This document shows positions 20,879 through 33,160 of a DNA stretch of 64,000 nucleotides, one piece after another. The stretch is taken from contig JADGKB010000034.1 in NCBI GenBank assembly GCA_027604185.1, positions 1-64,000 of the forward strand, given 5' to 3'. The stretch's first letter is position 1. Each line of letters starts with the position of its first letter. Below the pieces are notes generated by a model. The model did no database searches, was not told the origin of the DNA, and was given only the letters and a program-made list of their open reading frames with translations. The stretch comes from Boothiomyces macroporosus (Eukaryota; Chytridiomycota; Chytridiomycetes; Rhizophydiales; Terramycetaceae). The translations under genes were made by a program, and so were the position numbers.

Positions 20879-21796
20879 ATGAAGGGTTTTGATCAAGGTA
20901 AAGCACTATACAGCATAAGTCTGTCCCTAGTATCAATGAGTACTATCTGTACATTCCTTACCATCTATTGTATAATCAAAAAGTGGAAACTAACCGGTAA
21001 ATTTCCAATGAGCCTCCGCTTTCCACTCTATATTGCAATAACAGACTTATTGGTATACACAGCTATTTATATCGACCAAATCAGAGTATTATTGACAGGG
21101 ACAGATTGGGATGTTGGACTACCGTGTTCAGCAGTAGCAACGTTTCTCGGATTTTCTGGTTATCTCAACATGACATTGGTAGCAACTGTAATATTCCAAT
21201 TATACGCCAGTATCGTGTTGAACATAAATATTAATTTTGGGTATGGGGATTGGAAGCTGTTTGTATGGACTGTTGGTGTAGCTGCTACTATTGCGTTTTG
21301 TTCCCTTTCCAGCACTGGGCAGGATCCATATTGGTGCTTTAATCAGTACAATATACTAATCTAGGATGTATACCGAAAACAAAACTATTGATATCCTTAC
21401 GCTATTACTCGATTCGTTAATGTTCTGTTCCATATGTTACTTTTCGATAATGATTCTGCTGAACATGAGGTACTCTAGGGACAAAAAACGCCTAAGTTCA
21501 AAGAAGGACAACCAGATTAATGAAATAACCATTCGCAAGATATTGGCCTATGTAGTAGTATATATTTTAGAATGGTCGCCGTGTGTTCCACAGTTTCTTT
21601 TGGGAATTTTCAACTATTACGCAGACTGGATTTATTTCACAACGATGGTTGGAATTGGATTAGCAGGTATCTGCATATTGACTTAGGGACATTCAACTTT
21701 GTAGCTTTCAATCTGAATGAGCGATTTAAAGAGAAAATTGTGGATAGAGTAAGTGTAAAGAAGGTACCCGTTGCAGGAACAGGCTCTACTTTCTAA
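20879..21796 (+). CDS. tandem 7TM receptor-like protein, copy A
   Basis: Exons 20879-21345, 21365-21666 and 21687-21796 (introns 19 and 20 nt) encode about 292 residues with seven hydrophobic segments. Family marks shared by all four copies: STIC in TM1, KFPMSLRFPLYIAITDLL in TM2, a Cys before TM3, FGYGDWKLF before TM4, DPYWCF in the second extracellular loop, a conserved R-K-I-L start of TM6, and a short basic tail. Topology and the paired loop Cys fit a G-protein-coupled receptor of the cAMP-receptor/Git3-like type, but I see no decisive family motif. Confidence 0.82.
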
Positions 21797-22277
21797 ATCA
21801 GCACCTTTTTGAAATAAATCACTCAGTGCAGTGTGTAATTTTGGGTTTCGAATAATTCGACTGAATGGTTTAAAGGCATGAATCGTCCCGTATGCATGAA
21901 TTATGTGATTATGGAATGTACTCTAAAGCTCTTTGTTGAAGTAGAAACAAGAGTTACTAGGTATCCTTTCAACCAGTTTACAGTTAAATTTACGCGTTGT
22001 CATTAATATAAACATGCCATGAACCATCCCTAGCCTTTATACATTAAACTTTCAGGAGCCCAGATAGCGTGAAATTTCGGATCTAATTCTCTTTATAAAG
22101 TGAGCTATTACTCAAAGAAAATCCCTCACCGAATTGAGGTATCCCAATATTAAAGACCCCTGTTTTGTAAATCCGCCGAAAAGTAAAGGATGAAAATAAT
22201 CTCCAAAATGGTACTCGAATATAATGGATTGTTTTGACAGTTTCGTTTTTCCCAATTGACCAACGTCATTCAAAGAC
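21797..22277. other. spacer between receptor copies A and B
   Basis: 481 bp, AT-rich, no open frame or RNA gene that I can support. It must contain the copy B promoter. Confidence 0.5.
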
Positions 22278-23205
22278 ATGTCAACTACATCAGAGTATCT
22301 CGTCTACGGAATAGGATTATCCCTCGCTGCAATTAGCACAATATGCTCTATAATAACCGTTATTAAAATTACGTACAAGTGGAAGTTAAGTGGATCTTTT
22401 CCAATGTCACTCAGGTTTCCGTTGTATATCGCAATAATAGATTTACTAATGTACACTACTATATATATTAATCAACTGAAAAATGCAATTACAGGTTCAA
22501 ATTGGGAGGGTGGAATGTGTTCAGCGATTGCTACATTGTTTGGATTCACTGTATACCTGAACATGGCTCTGTTCGCGGCAGTCATGGTTCAATTATACGC
22601 GAATATAGTACTTAACGTGATGATTGATTTTGGAAAGAGAGATTGGAAGCTATTTGTGTTTGTTTGTCTGGTAGCGGGAGGAATAGCGTTGTGCTCCATT
22701 CCGAGTACTGGACAAGATCCATATTGGTGTTTTGACAGGTATCACAGGACTAATTGAGAATGAATACCAATGACAAGACAATTGAGATATTAGCACTGTG
22801 CATATCTGCAATTCTATTCAATACAATCTGCTTTTGCGGGTTCCAAGTATATCTTACCATCAAAAACCCAGATTTCAGCAAGAGAGCCAAGTCAAAGCTG
22901 GACCAAATTACTGAACTGACGATCTGGAAGATGCTCACATTTGCAATTGTCTATGTATTAGAATGGACTCCTCAGCTCCCTGTAATGTTACTTGGAATAT
23001 TCAACTACTACCCAGACTGGATTTATGTTTTGTCAAACCTTGGATTAGGAGCTGGAGGTATTATGCTGCTGATATAGGTATGCTAAATTATCTTGGGTTC
23101 CTGTCAAACGAAAGATTAAAGGAGAAAATCTCTAGTAATTCCGCTCGCATAATAGAGGCCAACAACCCCGCGACTGTTGCAGTGCCAATCCATAATATAT
23201 CATGA
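22278..23205 (+). CDS. tandem 7TM receptor-like protein, copy B
   Basis: Exons 22278-22738, 22759-23057 and 23078-23205, with 20-nt introns at the same two places as copy A, encode about 295 residues. Same seven-segment layout, FPMSLRFPLYIAIIDLL, KRDWKLF, DPYWCFD, and a conserved GGMLNYLGFLSNERLKEKI start of the cytosolic tail. Sequence divergence from A is considerable in TM1 and the loops and lower in TM2 and the loop-2 Cys region. Function unresolved beyond receptor-like. Confidence 0.82.
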
Positions 23206-23281
23206 TTCAAGCATATTTTATAGGGTCAATAGCACTATGTAATTTGTGTCGGTTTGAAATGTTTCTCTAATACGTCACCTA

Positions 23282-24214
23282 ATGTCAATAAGTGATGGCA
23301 GAAATCTAGTCTACGGGTTGGGTATTCCGCTGATATCAATCAGCACAATTTGTTCAATATTAACAATATTTTCTATCATTAGATTATGGAAACGGAACGG
23401 GATTTTTCCAATGACGCTAAGATTCCCTTTGTATATTGCAGTTACAGATCTAATACTCTATTTTTCATTATATACCGACCAGCTAAAGAATATCACCAGC
23501 GGTACAGATTGGGATGGATTTATGTGTACTGCTGTAGCAACTGCTGTTGCATTTGCCGCAGCGCTCAATATGACATTGGTGGGATCAGTTGTTTTCCAGT
23601 TATACGCTCATATAGTGTTAAATATCGTGATAGGATTCGGGTATGGGGATTGGAAACTATTCAGCGGAATGGTGGTGGTTGCAGGAGCGATTGCGATTAT
23701 GGCACAAACCAGCTTTGGCCAGAATCGCTATTGGTGCTTTGATCAGTACGATTTACTAACAAAGAATGTACAGCACAAACAAGACAATTGAAATACTATC
23801 TCTGCTCATAGACGTATTAATGTTTGCGTCAATAGTGTATTTTGCGATCATGATCATGATAGCCATGAAACAAAACAGAAAGCAACTTGTGAATTCCAAA
23901 AAATACAAAAAGATCAATGAAATAACAACGAGAAAAATCTTGATGTTTGTGATCGTATACCTGTGCGAATGGACACCGCAAGTCCCGATGTTGCTTGGCG
24001 GTATATTCAATTACTACCCCGATTGGGTCTATGTACTTTCAAACATCGGTTTGGGAATAGGAGGTAATCGCAAACTAACTCAGGGATGTTAAACTTTGTA
24101 GGCTTCCTGATAAATCAAAAGCTGAAAGAGCAGTTTGAGGAAGACAGGAATATTACTATGCAAATAGCTCACACACAAGCAGCTTCAACCGCAATGGCGC
24201 CTACTCGAAAATAA
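23282..24214 (+). CDS. tandem 7TM receptor-like protein, copy C
   Basis: Exons 23282-23745, 23765-24063 and 24084-24214 (introns 19 and 20 nt) encode about 297 residues. Shares IFPMTLRFPLYIAVTDLI, FGYGDWKLF and RYWCFDQ with the other copies. The cytosolic tail after GGMLNFVGFLINQKLKEQF is short and ends in TRK. Only 76 bp separates it from copy B. Confidence 0.82.
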
Positions 24215-24321
24215 AGCAAGAATAATCATTTGTTAAACTTGCTAATGCGAGATTTGAATAATTACACTAAATTTGCAAGTAGGCCTGTCTATTTTAGGAT
24301 TAGGGATGGTTACGTTAAACT

Positions 24322-25313
24322 ATGGTATCTGAACTTCAAAGTTTTTTTACCGTGTCAATGTCATCCTATTCAGGAGGGAATATCGTATACGGAATTGGAG
24401 TCCCACTAATGGTTATTAGCACTATATGTTCGTTTCTGACAATATTTTCAATTACTCAAAAGTGGAAGAAAAATGGAGTGTTTCCAATGAGTCTGCGGTT
24501 TCCGTTTTACTTTGCCATTACAGATTTGGCATTATACACGGTTCTATACATTGATCAATTTAAAAATATCGTGACTCATTCTAATTGGAAAGGGGTACTA
24601 TGCACAACAGTAGCGACCTTGGTTGGTTTCACGGCTTCGTTAAATATGTGCCTGGTTTGCGGTGTCGTGTTTCAGTTATACGCAAACATTGTCCTTTGCT
24701 GGAGCTTGGATTATGGGTATGGAGATTGGAAGCTGCTCTTAGGAATAATGTCGGCAGCTGCTGTATTTGCCTTAATTTCATTTCCAAGTACCGGGGAAGA
24801 CCCTTACTGGTGTTTTGATCAGTACAGCTAATTAATCTAGGATGAATACCAGCAACAAAACTATCGAAATAGGCACGCTACTCATAGATAGCACAATGTT
24901 TTGTATAATATGCTTCCTTTCAATTATGATTCTCCATAAATTAAGAATGCAGACCAAGAATCCATCTTCAAAGAAATCATCTCATATTAATGAGATGACT
25001 ACTAGGAAAATCCTAATGTATGTAGTTGTATATTTGCTCGAGTGGTAGCGCCTGATTAACAAAGGACTCCACAGCTTCCACTCTTACTCGCTGGAATATT
25101 TGACTATTATCCTGATTGGATATACATACTGTCCAACATTGGACTGGGCCAAGGAGGTACATGCTTTTGAACGCAGGGATGTGGAATTTTGTAGCATACC
25201 AAATGAATGAGCGGATAAGAGAGAAAATTAACAGATCTCAGAAAATATTAAAACCAAAGGGAGTCACCACCGCAGTATTGAATCCACAAGCATCTTCACC
25301 GACTATTAAATAA
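24322..25313 (+). CDS. tandem 7TM receptor-like protein, copy D
   Basis: Exons 24322-24821, 24841-25044, 25065-25156 and 25177-25313 (introns 19, 20, 20 nt) encode about 310 residues. If the second Met (24358) is the start, the length matches the other copies. VFPMSLRFPFYFAITDLA, YGYGDWKLL and DPYWCFDQ identify the family. It has an extra intron at 25045-25064, immediately after the LEW of TM6, which copies A-C lack, indicating intron gain or loss since duplication. Its 3' end is 78 bp from the convergent RPB1 stop. Confidence 0.82.
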
Positions 25314-25390
25314 TAAAATAATCATAAAATTGCAATTTATTCTTAAAAAGCATTCTTGGCAACTAATTTTCACTAGTGTTAGCAATATTT

Positions 25391-28300
25391 TTACTCTTCT
25401 TCCTCAGGCGAATGGGTGTTTCCATTTGCTGGCGCATAGTTTGGTGTTGCTGGTGAATAGTTTGGAGTCTGCGCATATGGGGAGGAAGCAGTAGGAGAAT
25501 ATGGTGAATATACTGGGGAAGTTGGGGAATAAGATGGTGATTTTGGTGAAAATGCATTTGGAGCAGGGCTAACTGGTGAATAGTTTGGACTGGATGGGGA
25601 ATATGCAGGACTTGTAGGTGAGTAAGTTGGACTGGTTGGTGAATAGGCCGGGCTAGTTGGCGAATATGTTGGGGAGGTTGGTGAATAAGCAGGGGAAGTT
25701 GGAGAATATGAAGGACTGGTTGGTGAATACGACGGACTGGTTGGAGAGTAACTAGGCGAAGTTGGTGAGTACGATGGGCTTGTTGGGGAATAACTAGGGG
25801 ATGTTGGAGAGTAACTAGGCGAAGTTGGGGAATAACTAGGCGAAGTTGGAGAGTAACTAGGTGAGGTTGGGGAGTAGCTAGGCGAAGTTGGTGAATAGCT
25901 AGGTGAAGTTGGAGAGTATGAAGGGGATGTAGGTGAGTAACTAGGCGAAGTTGGTGAGTATGAAGGGGAAGTTGGAGAATATGAAGGACTGGTTGGTGAA
26001 TACGACGGACTGGTTGGAGAGTAACTAGGCGAAGTTGGAGAGTAGCTAGGTGAAGTTGGTGAATAGCTAGGTGAAGTTGGAGAGTATGAAGGGGATGTTG
26101 GAGAGTAACTAGGCGAAGTTGGTGAGTACGATGGGCTTGTTGGGGAATAACTAGGCGAAGTTGGAGAGTATGAAGGAGACGTTGGTGAAAACATTGGCGT
26201 CAATGGATTGTAGGATGGACTTTGAGCACCAAAGATAGGATTGGAGGGAGTATAGCTTGGAGTATTTGGCGGAAATGCTCCCCCACGCACTGGCGAAAAC
26301 ATTACGTTTCTAATAGGAGATGCACTTTGAGGAGACATTGGTCCTGGCGAGGTGTGATCAAACCATGGAGTAGCAACAGGCGACATTGGATTAAGTCCGA
26401 TATTCTGTCCATGTGCAAACACTGGCTGAGCAGGAGCTTTAAGCAACTCTTCTTCATCCAAAACAATTCCAAATCCTCCAGTTCCAATTGGTGCCAATTG
26501 ACCAAGCATAATATTTTCTGATACTCCTTTACAATCATCCAACTCTGCTGCTCCAGCAGCATCCATCAGCAGCTCAACTGTTTCTTCAAAAGAAGCTCTA
26601 GATAGGCAACCAGCTTCTGTTCGGTTAATACCATGTCTAGTAATTGCCATCAAGTTACCGCTCTGTGTCATCATATCCACCAACATGGACAAGTGTCTGT
26701 AATTTACATATGAACCGTCAAATTCAATGACTTTTCTCGTTTCCTTCAAAAGTGCAGCTCTTGCAGCTTCGATACCCAGCACTTGCCTAATTTCAGGGGT
26801 ATAGTTGGAATATGTTCTCGTGGAATCTACACCATCGTGAGCCAACACTTCGAGCAAGTTATTTCCATCAGTTTCCAGATAGTACTCTTTGTTATCTGCC
26901 TTGATCGACCCGTACTCATCATCCGCAGCATATTTGGTGTCAGTGATAAACACTTTTTGGATGCCTTTGATACCACAGAGAGAAATTTCATTCAATATGG
27001 TATGTTCAATCTTTTTCAAAAAGATATCTTCTGGTTCTTCATCGTCATCATCCTTTCCAACAGTTAATCTGACCAAAAGCGATAATTCAGCAGCGTTATC
27101 GTCAGAGTGCCAGCATTTCACTTCTCCATTGAATAATTCCATAATTTTACCAGCAATCATATCCATGGATAATCCTTTTGTACTCTTCTTTCCGGTATTC
27201 AAAATAATACGAAGAACCCAAGGAGAATATTTGGACATGTCATCGTCCTCCATTTCATTGTACATTCTCAAGATTTCCCCGTCCTGTTCATAAATAGATT
27301 CAAGTGGGTCTGGGTCATAACAGATTTCTGTGAAATCAGCAAGCTTCTTCAAAGTAGTATGTTCAAGTGTGTTGTGAATTCTCTTGGCCATGTCCATGGA
27401 TCTGCGATAAGGATCAAGCAGGTAAACTTCCAATTGCGGGGTTTTGATATTCGTGGCAACATTGATTACTTCCTTTAGTCTAGGTACACCAAGAGTAACG
27501 TTCTTTGCGGACACACCAGCATAATGGAAAGTGTTCAATGTCATCTGTGTGGCAGGTTCACCAATAGATTGAGCAGCAATGGTACCCACCATCTCACCTG
27601 GATGAACAATCGCTTGATTGAATCGAGCATCGATTTCGCCGAGAACCCAATCAAAGGCTTGAGTAGACAGTCTGAATTCTTCAATAAGTCTTTTGGAAGC
27701 CAAAGTACTTCTAAGCAAGATAGAGAACAGCAGTGTAGCATTCTTTTGCGCTTCGATAGACAACTGATCATTACCGCGAACTACCAACAAATTCTCCATC
27801 AATTCATTCACACTCTTGATAACATGAAGTGGATTCAAGTCTGTTGGCTTGGATCTATCAATTCCAAAAGTATGACGGGCATTCCAGATCAATCTTTCAA
27901 GGTTAACAGGTAAAGTCCATTTGTCAATTGCGGAATTCTTGAAAATCACGTTACGAAGTGTTGCCCTGTCCTTTAACAACTGATTGTATTCCCTGTCCAA
28001 AATATCTTGAGATGCTGGATTATTAATCAAGTCATTATAAGTGGATTGTTCACAAGATCCTGGTTTAAATACTTGAGGCTCAGAAATATCGATTCTGTAC
28101 TTTTTCTTGAAAGCTGCATCACTCATAGTCATTGACGGCAACTTTTGTTTTTCCAAACGAGCACCATCCATACCATCTTCACCATAAGAAAATTGAATAA
28201 TATCTCCAAGGGAATTACGCACAGTGCCATCGTACTTAACAGTGGCATCTTCTAATGCTTTTACAAGACGACGCTGGATATAGCCAGTCTCGGCAGTCTT

Positions 28301-30892
28301 TACAGCAGTATCAATCAACCCTTCTCTACCACCCATCGCGTGGAAAAAGAATTCCTGCGGGGTCAACCCTCGCAAATAAGAGTTTTCTACAAAACCTCTA
28401 GATTCTGGCGAGTGATCATCTTTTGTAAAGTGAGGAAGGGTACGATCTTTAAATCCAAACGGAATACGTTTGCCTTCAACGTTTTGTTGGCCTACACAAG
28501 CGGTCATCTGTGAAATATTCAAGAAAGAGCCTTTAGAACCAGCTACTACCATCTGTTTGACATTGTTGAACTCTTTCAAGGATTTCTGAGCACTTTTACC
28601 AGCGTTATCTCTGGCTCTGTTCAACTCCATATTGACCAGAGACTCAAAAGATCCTCTGATTGTCATACCAGGCAAGCATTCCAGTTCATTGTTTTGCGCT
28701 TTCAAAATAATCTTGTTGACTTCCTTTTTAGCATGTGCAATAGTATCGTTGATGGCTTTCATGGTGTTCTTATCAGCAATAGTATCACCAATACCAATAG
28801 AGAACCCATTTTGAAGCAACCAGTAGTTGACTACCGCTTGTGTTCCGTTAAAGAAATCTTTGGTAATTTCTGGGCCGTGTTCATTCATTGAAGTGTGAAT
28901 AACACCACTAGCACTGGAGCCAACAGTTTTTTTGCATAAAATTCCGGCAAGCAATTCACCGTTTTCAATAATTACCTTGGTATCTCCAGGACTAATATCT
29001 GTGTTTTCATCATCAGGGTGTGTACTGTGGAAGCCAATCATGTTAATTTGTGGGATAATAATTGACATTACTTGTTTGGCAGTCCAGAGTGGGATAGGTT
29101 TCAATATTGCAGGCATTGGTATAATACCATCCCAATTTGGAACCCACATAAGCAAGTTCATTAGTAAATCCCTATGCAAAAAAGTATCTCGTTTGGTAAA
29201 TTTGCGAATTCCACACAAAGTATCTTGTACAATACCCATAACTGGCGCATTCTTTTGTGGAGAAACAATTTGTTTTGGCACCATACACAATTGCTGGATT
29301 TCCGCTCTGGTTTCATGTGATTGAGGAACATGCAAGTTCATTTCGTCACCGTCAAAATCAGCATTATATGGCGAAGTAACAGACAAGTTCAGTCTAAAAG
29401 TACTGTAGGGCATAATTTTAACACGATGGCCCATCATACTCATTTTGTGAAGAGATGGTTGTCGATTGAAAATGATATAATCGTCGTCCAGCAAGTGTCT
29501 TTCCACTTTGTATCCATATTGCAAGTGAATATCTCCTCCTCGCTTACTGTAGCGCAAATCAATACGTTCACCAGTATCTCTGATGACGTGTTTAGCACCA
29601 GGGTGAACATTTGGTCCATTTCTAACCATTTGAGAAAGCATTTCGAGATTGTATGGAGTAACGGTTTCAGGAAAAGTCAAGTTTCTCGCAATAGATCTTG
29701 GAACACCGACCTGATCGATAGAAAGATTAGGATCACCGGTAATAACAGTACGAGCACTGAAATCTACACGCTTACCCATCAAGTTTCCACGCAATCTACC
29801 TTCCTTTCCTTTTAATCTTGCACGAATCGATTTGATCTAATTTAATATTAAAATACAGGTCTTCCAGATTTTTGCGAGGCTTGCGGAATACCAGCAGTTT
29901 CATTATTCATATAAGTACATACATGCCATTGAAGCAAGTTCTCCAGCTCAGCAATAATGTGGCTGGGAGCACCATCAACTTCATGTTTTTTCAAGTTTGT
30001 GTTTGCTTTAATAATATCACTCAATTTGTGAGTCAAATCGTCCTCACCACGGCCCATTCCGTCCATACTAATAGAAGGACGGACAGCCATTGGCGGAACT
30101 GGCAGAACAGTTAAAATCATCCATTCTGGCCGAGCCCAAATAGGAGAGAGACCCATTTTCAAGCATTCTTCATCGCTGATCTTGATCAAGACTTCAAGTG
30201 CTTTTGAAGCAGAGATATCTATTGTCCTAGCTTCAATTTTTTCACCATCCTATCATTAGCTATCAGTACTTCATCGCTCGATGCTTTGAAACTAGCAGAT
30301 AAAGTCAAGCCTTTTAATCGAAAAGTAGGCTGTCTTTGACCACATCCACCGTGATTATGCTTTATTTTCCCTTGATCTCCTTCCAAATTCTCTTCAACTG
30401 CACAAATCGTTTTTCCTTTTGACAAACTCCAAACTTCTTGAAACTTTTTGGCATTGTTCTTGAAAGTTTGCGCTCTCTTGAATCTGAAATCAGATTCATC
30501 AGTCTTGATTTTACTGCAAAACCAGCACACTGTTTCCAATGTTTTTTTAATTTTTTTCAAATAGCCTGAATAAGCAATAATTACCAGCATGATAAACAGG
30601 TTTTGCAAATTCAATATGACCAAAGTGGCCAGGACAGTCAGTCATGCTTTCACCACAAGTTTGGCACTTGAAGTTGCGATCTATAGTTCCCATGCGAGGA
30701 TCCAATAGACCTCCGCGCTTTGGGCTGTCATTTTCCATCGTTTCTGGATACTCAATCAATGCAACTGACATTGCTTTCTTACGTTAGATTATAAATTACG
30801 GTTTCTTCTGGAGCCATGATCCCGAATTGGACGTGATTAACCACTTTCAATGGAGCAGAAGAATGAGGAAATCCATGAACATTTGCAGACAT
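25391..30892 (-). CDS. RPB1: RNA polymerase II largest subunit
   Basis: Five exons (30892-30800, 30777-30585, 30565-30270, 30249-29857, 29836-25391) with introns of 22, 19, 20 and 20 nt, all near the 5' end, encode about 1806 residues. N-terminal zinc ligands ([20 protein letters not shown], then CWFCSK), the catalytic loop [14 protein letters not shown], the bridge-helix/trigger-loop region around [25 protein letters not shown], and a C-terminal domain of near-perfect YSPTSPS heptads are all present. The C-terminus is a short acidic EEEE. This is the catalytic subunit that makes mRNA. Normal length and organisation for fungi and animals. Confidence 0.97.
25560..26190 (-). repeat. RPB1 CTD heptad-coding repeat (21-bp units)
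   Basis: From the FSPTSPS unit near 26190 there are 23 units ending in Ser (FSPTSPS plus 22 YSPTSPS), then about seven units with A, T or N at position 7 or other changes. Blocks within the array are duplicated at the DNA level. For example, 25692-25764 repeats at 25965-26037, an offset of 273 bp (13 units), which indicates unequal exchange. Confidence 0.85.
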
Positions 30893-31378
30893 TTTACTGT
30901 TGTTTTGTTCTGATGGTTTTTCTTTGAAGAGAAAACTTTTTCGCAAAATTTGAGCCTTTTTAAAGTGCCTTGTGAGTCATTTCAATTCGATTTTTTACAG
31001 ATTTTTTACTGCAGAAATAGCCTATCCTGATACTGCAACTGTTGCGGTGATTTTTTTTCATACTGCTTTTTAATAGGCGTATTTGAAATAGCTTGCCTGA
31101 CGCCAGCATTTTGTGAAAGTTGAAAAAGTGGCTGAATGACATACCAATTCCGACCGCGATTATGCTCTAGTTAGCAGATTCTCTTTAGATGACACGTATT
31201 CCTTGTACAGCAGATTCTCTTTAGATGGCCGGTATTCTTTACTAGACATCGCAAGTGGTTTTGACTTGTTGACTAGGATTTAGTATCGTATGAGTGAGTG
31301 AGTTGTTAGCATTGACCGCATTCTCATAGAGATTACTATAGAAGGTAGGATAAATTTAATGGAAGCGAATTGATGAAT
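30893..31378. other. RPB1 promoter region and short direct repeat
   Basis: Promoter of RPB1 and 3' flank of SOD1. Contains an imperfect direct repeat with a 36-bp offset (31173-31208 and 31209-31244) that shares AGCAGATTCTCTTTAGATG. No gene recognised. Confidence 0.55.
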
Positions 31379-31880
31379 TTATTTAGCAATACCAATAACT
31401 CCACAAGCAACTCTTCCACCGGCATTACCAGTAGTCTTTGAGAATTCATGAGTAGTCTAGATTAGTATTAAAATACCAAGCCCAAATCATCTTGGTCAGC
31501 GTGCAAGACAACAGTTCTTCCAACAACACTGTGAGGACCGTACAGTTTGATTTGAGAGTCGGTAATGGTAGTTTCAACTTTGCCGCTAGCATCTGCTTTA
31601 ACGTTTCCTAAATCTCCAACATGGCGGATAGCAGCATCTGGAGCACCGTGAGTGTGCCCATGAGGGTTAAAGTGACCGCCAGCACTAACACACCCATTGG
31701 TGTTGTCTCCGAATTCGTGGACGTGGAATCCATGCAACCCTACAATTAGCAATGATTACCAGGAGTGAGACCAGAGAGAGAAATTTGGATAGTAGTTGGT
31801 TGGGATTCAGCTTCTTGAGTGAATGTTACAGTTCCGGTGGATGGAGAATCACCTTTCAATACACATACAGCCTTGACCAT
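31379..31880 (-). CDS. SOD1: Cu/Zn superoxide dismutase
   Basis: Three exons (31880-31760, 31739-31477, 31456-31379; two 20-nt introns) encode 153 residues, the standard SOD1 length. Copper and zinc ligands are in place: [25 protein letters not shown] and [10 protein letters not shown]; the C-terminus [13 protein letters not shown] includes the second disulphide Cys. A cytosolic (and intermembrane-space) enzyme converting superoxide to peroxide and oxygen. Starts [10 protein letters not shown] like most fungal SOD1, so the start is secure. Confidence 0.97.
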
Positions 31881-32445
31881 TTTGTAGATTGCGAAAACTG
31901 GTTGAGATTACTATTTGAAAATCAATGCATGAGGGATTTTTGCAATTGGATGAATTTTGATGATGTGGGAAAAATATGCGGATAAATTTCAATGCACTAA
32001 ACACTGGATACATAAACTTTGGATAGAGTAACTTTGCGAAATAGGTGTCGCATTCAATAATAACCCGGATAATGATTATTGGTTTTCTATACCATTAATA
32101 ACACTGGATAGTGATTAATAGCATTGGATGGATAAATACCGATCATGCATTGCAGATCACTATGGATTTCAATAGCCAGGTCATTAGATCAATCAAAATA
32201 GTTGATCTGCGACAGTACCTGAGCAACGGCAACACCCCTACACCCTATTTGGAATATTTTTTTTCTTTGAGAAAAAAAAAGAAAAAGAAAATTACCATAA
32301 CGATTCTGAGTTTGTTTTTTTCAAGAGATTAATGAGTGTGTAAACATTATTTTACAGAGGGAAACCATGTCGGATGAAACCCGCGATTCACCCCTCCCTG
32401 AACGTTTTCTCTTTTAAAACGCTCCAAATTTTTCCTTTTTTTTCT
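31881..32445. other. divergent promoter region SOD1 / zinc-finger gene
   Basis: 565 bp, AT-rich, with A/T runs near 32260-32290. No supportable gene. Should hold both promoters. Confidence 0.5.
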
Positions 32446-33095
32446 ATGGAGAACACAACAGCTTCACTCATCCCAAATCACTTGTACGGCACTTATGAGC
32501 AACACGCAATGTATTTATCGCTAATCCTAGGATCGCCTTTCAGCACCTCACTCAGAAACAACAGCAAATTCAAATCGCCGCCAAAGTAGCGTTGGATACA
32601 GTAAACCAAGAAATGTATGAACAAGAGTTTATGGAAACCTCGCAAGAGTTTGAGAAACCGCAAGAAGAAGAGGAAGAGGAAGAGGATTTTGAAGAGTCCA
32701 GTTCTAATTTCAAACAACGATATACATGTCCACGACCAAACTGTTCCAAAGTATACAAAAACAGAAACGGATTGAAATACCATTTACAAAAAGGTTTATT
32801 TTATTTTATATTAGGGAGCTGTAGGATATCTCAAGAACCTACTCTCGTACTTGGCCCTGATGGTCAACTAGTACAAATGCAAACCCCTGTCCCTTCTACT
32901 CCAAACTCACCATTACCTAGAGAACGTGTATTTAAACCAATGATGGAGTTTGGAACTGATCCTGATGCTTACAATAGAGTAAAGCCTTTCTGGTGCAGGC
33001 TATGCACAAAGCGATACAAGAATCCTAACGGCTTGAAATATCACGCCAAAGTTGAACATCCTGAATGGGATTTTGAAGAGATTAAAGGAATGTAA
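32446..33095 (+). CDS. SFP1/JAZF1-type zinc-finger protein
   Basis: Exons 32446-32510, 32531-32793 and 32815-33095 (introns 20 and 21 nt) encode about 202 residues. Finger 1 (CPRPNCSKVYKNRNGLKYHLQKG, final ligand contributed by exon 3) and finger 2 (CRLCTKRYKNPNGLKYHAKVEH) both carry the K-Y/R-Y-K-N-x-N-G-L-K-Y-H core typical of JAZF1 and yeast Sfp1. An acidic Glu-run (about residues 70-80) precedes finger 1 and a Pro/Ser linker separates the fingers. Likely a transcriptional regulator of growth or ribosome genes by analogy with Sfp1. Finger 1 ends HLQKGSC, so its fourth ligand may be Cys. Confidence 0.85.
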
Positions 33096-33160
33096 TGGCA
33101 GTTAATAAAAATCAATTTTATAAATGACAATACCTAAATAGATCTGGAACAAGTTTTTAT

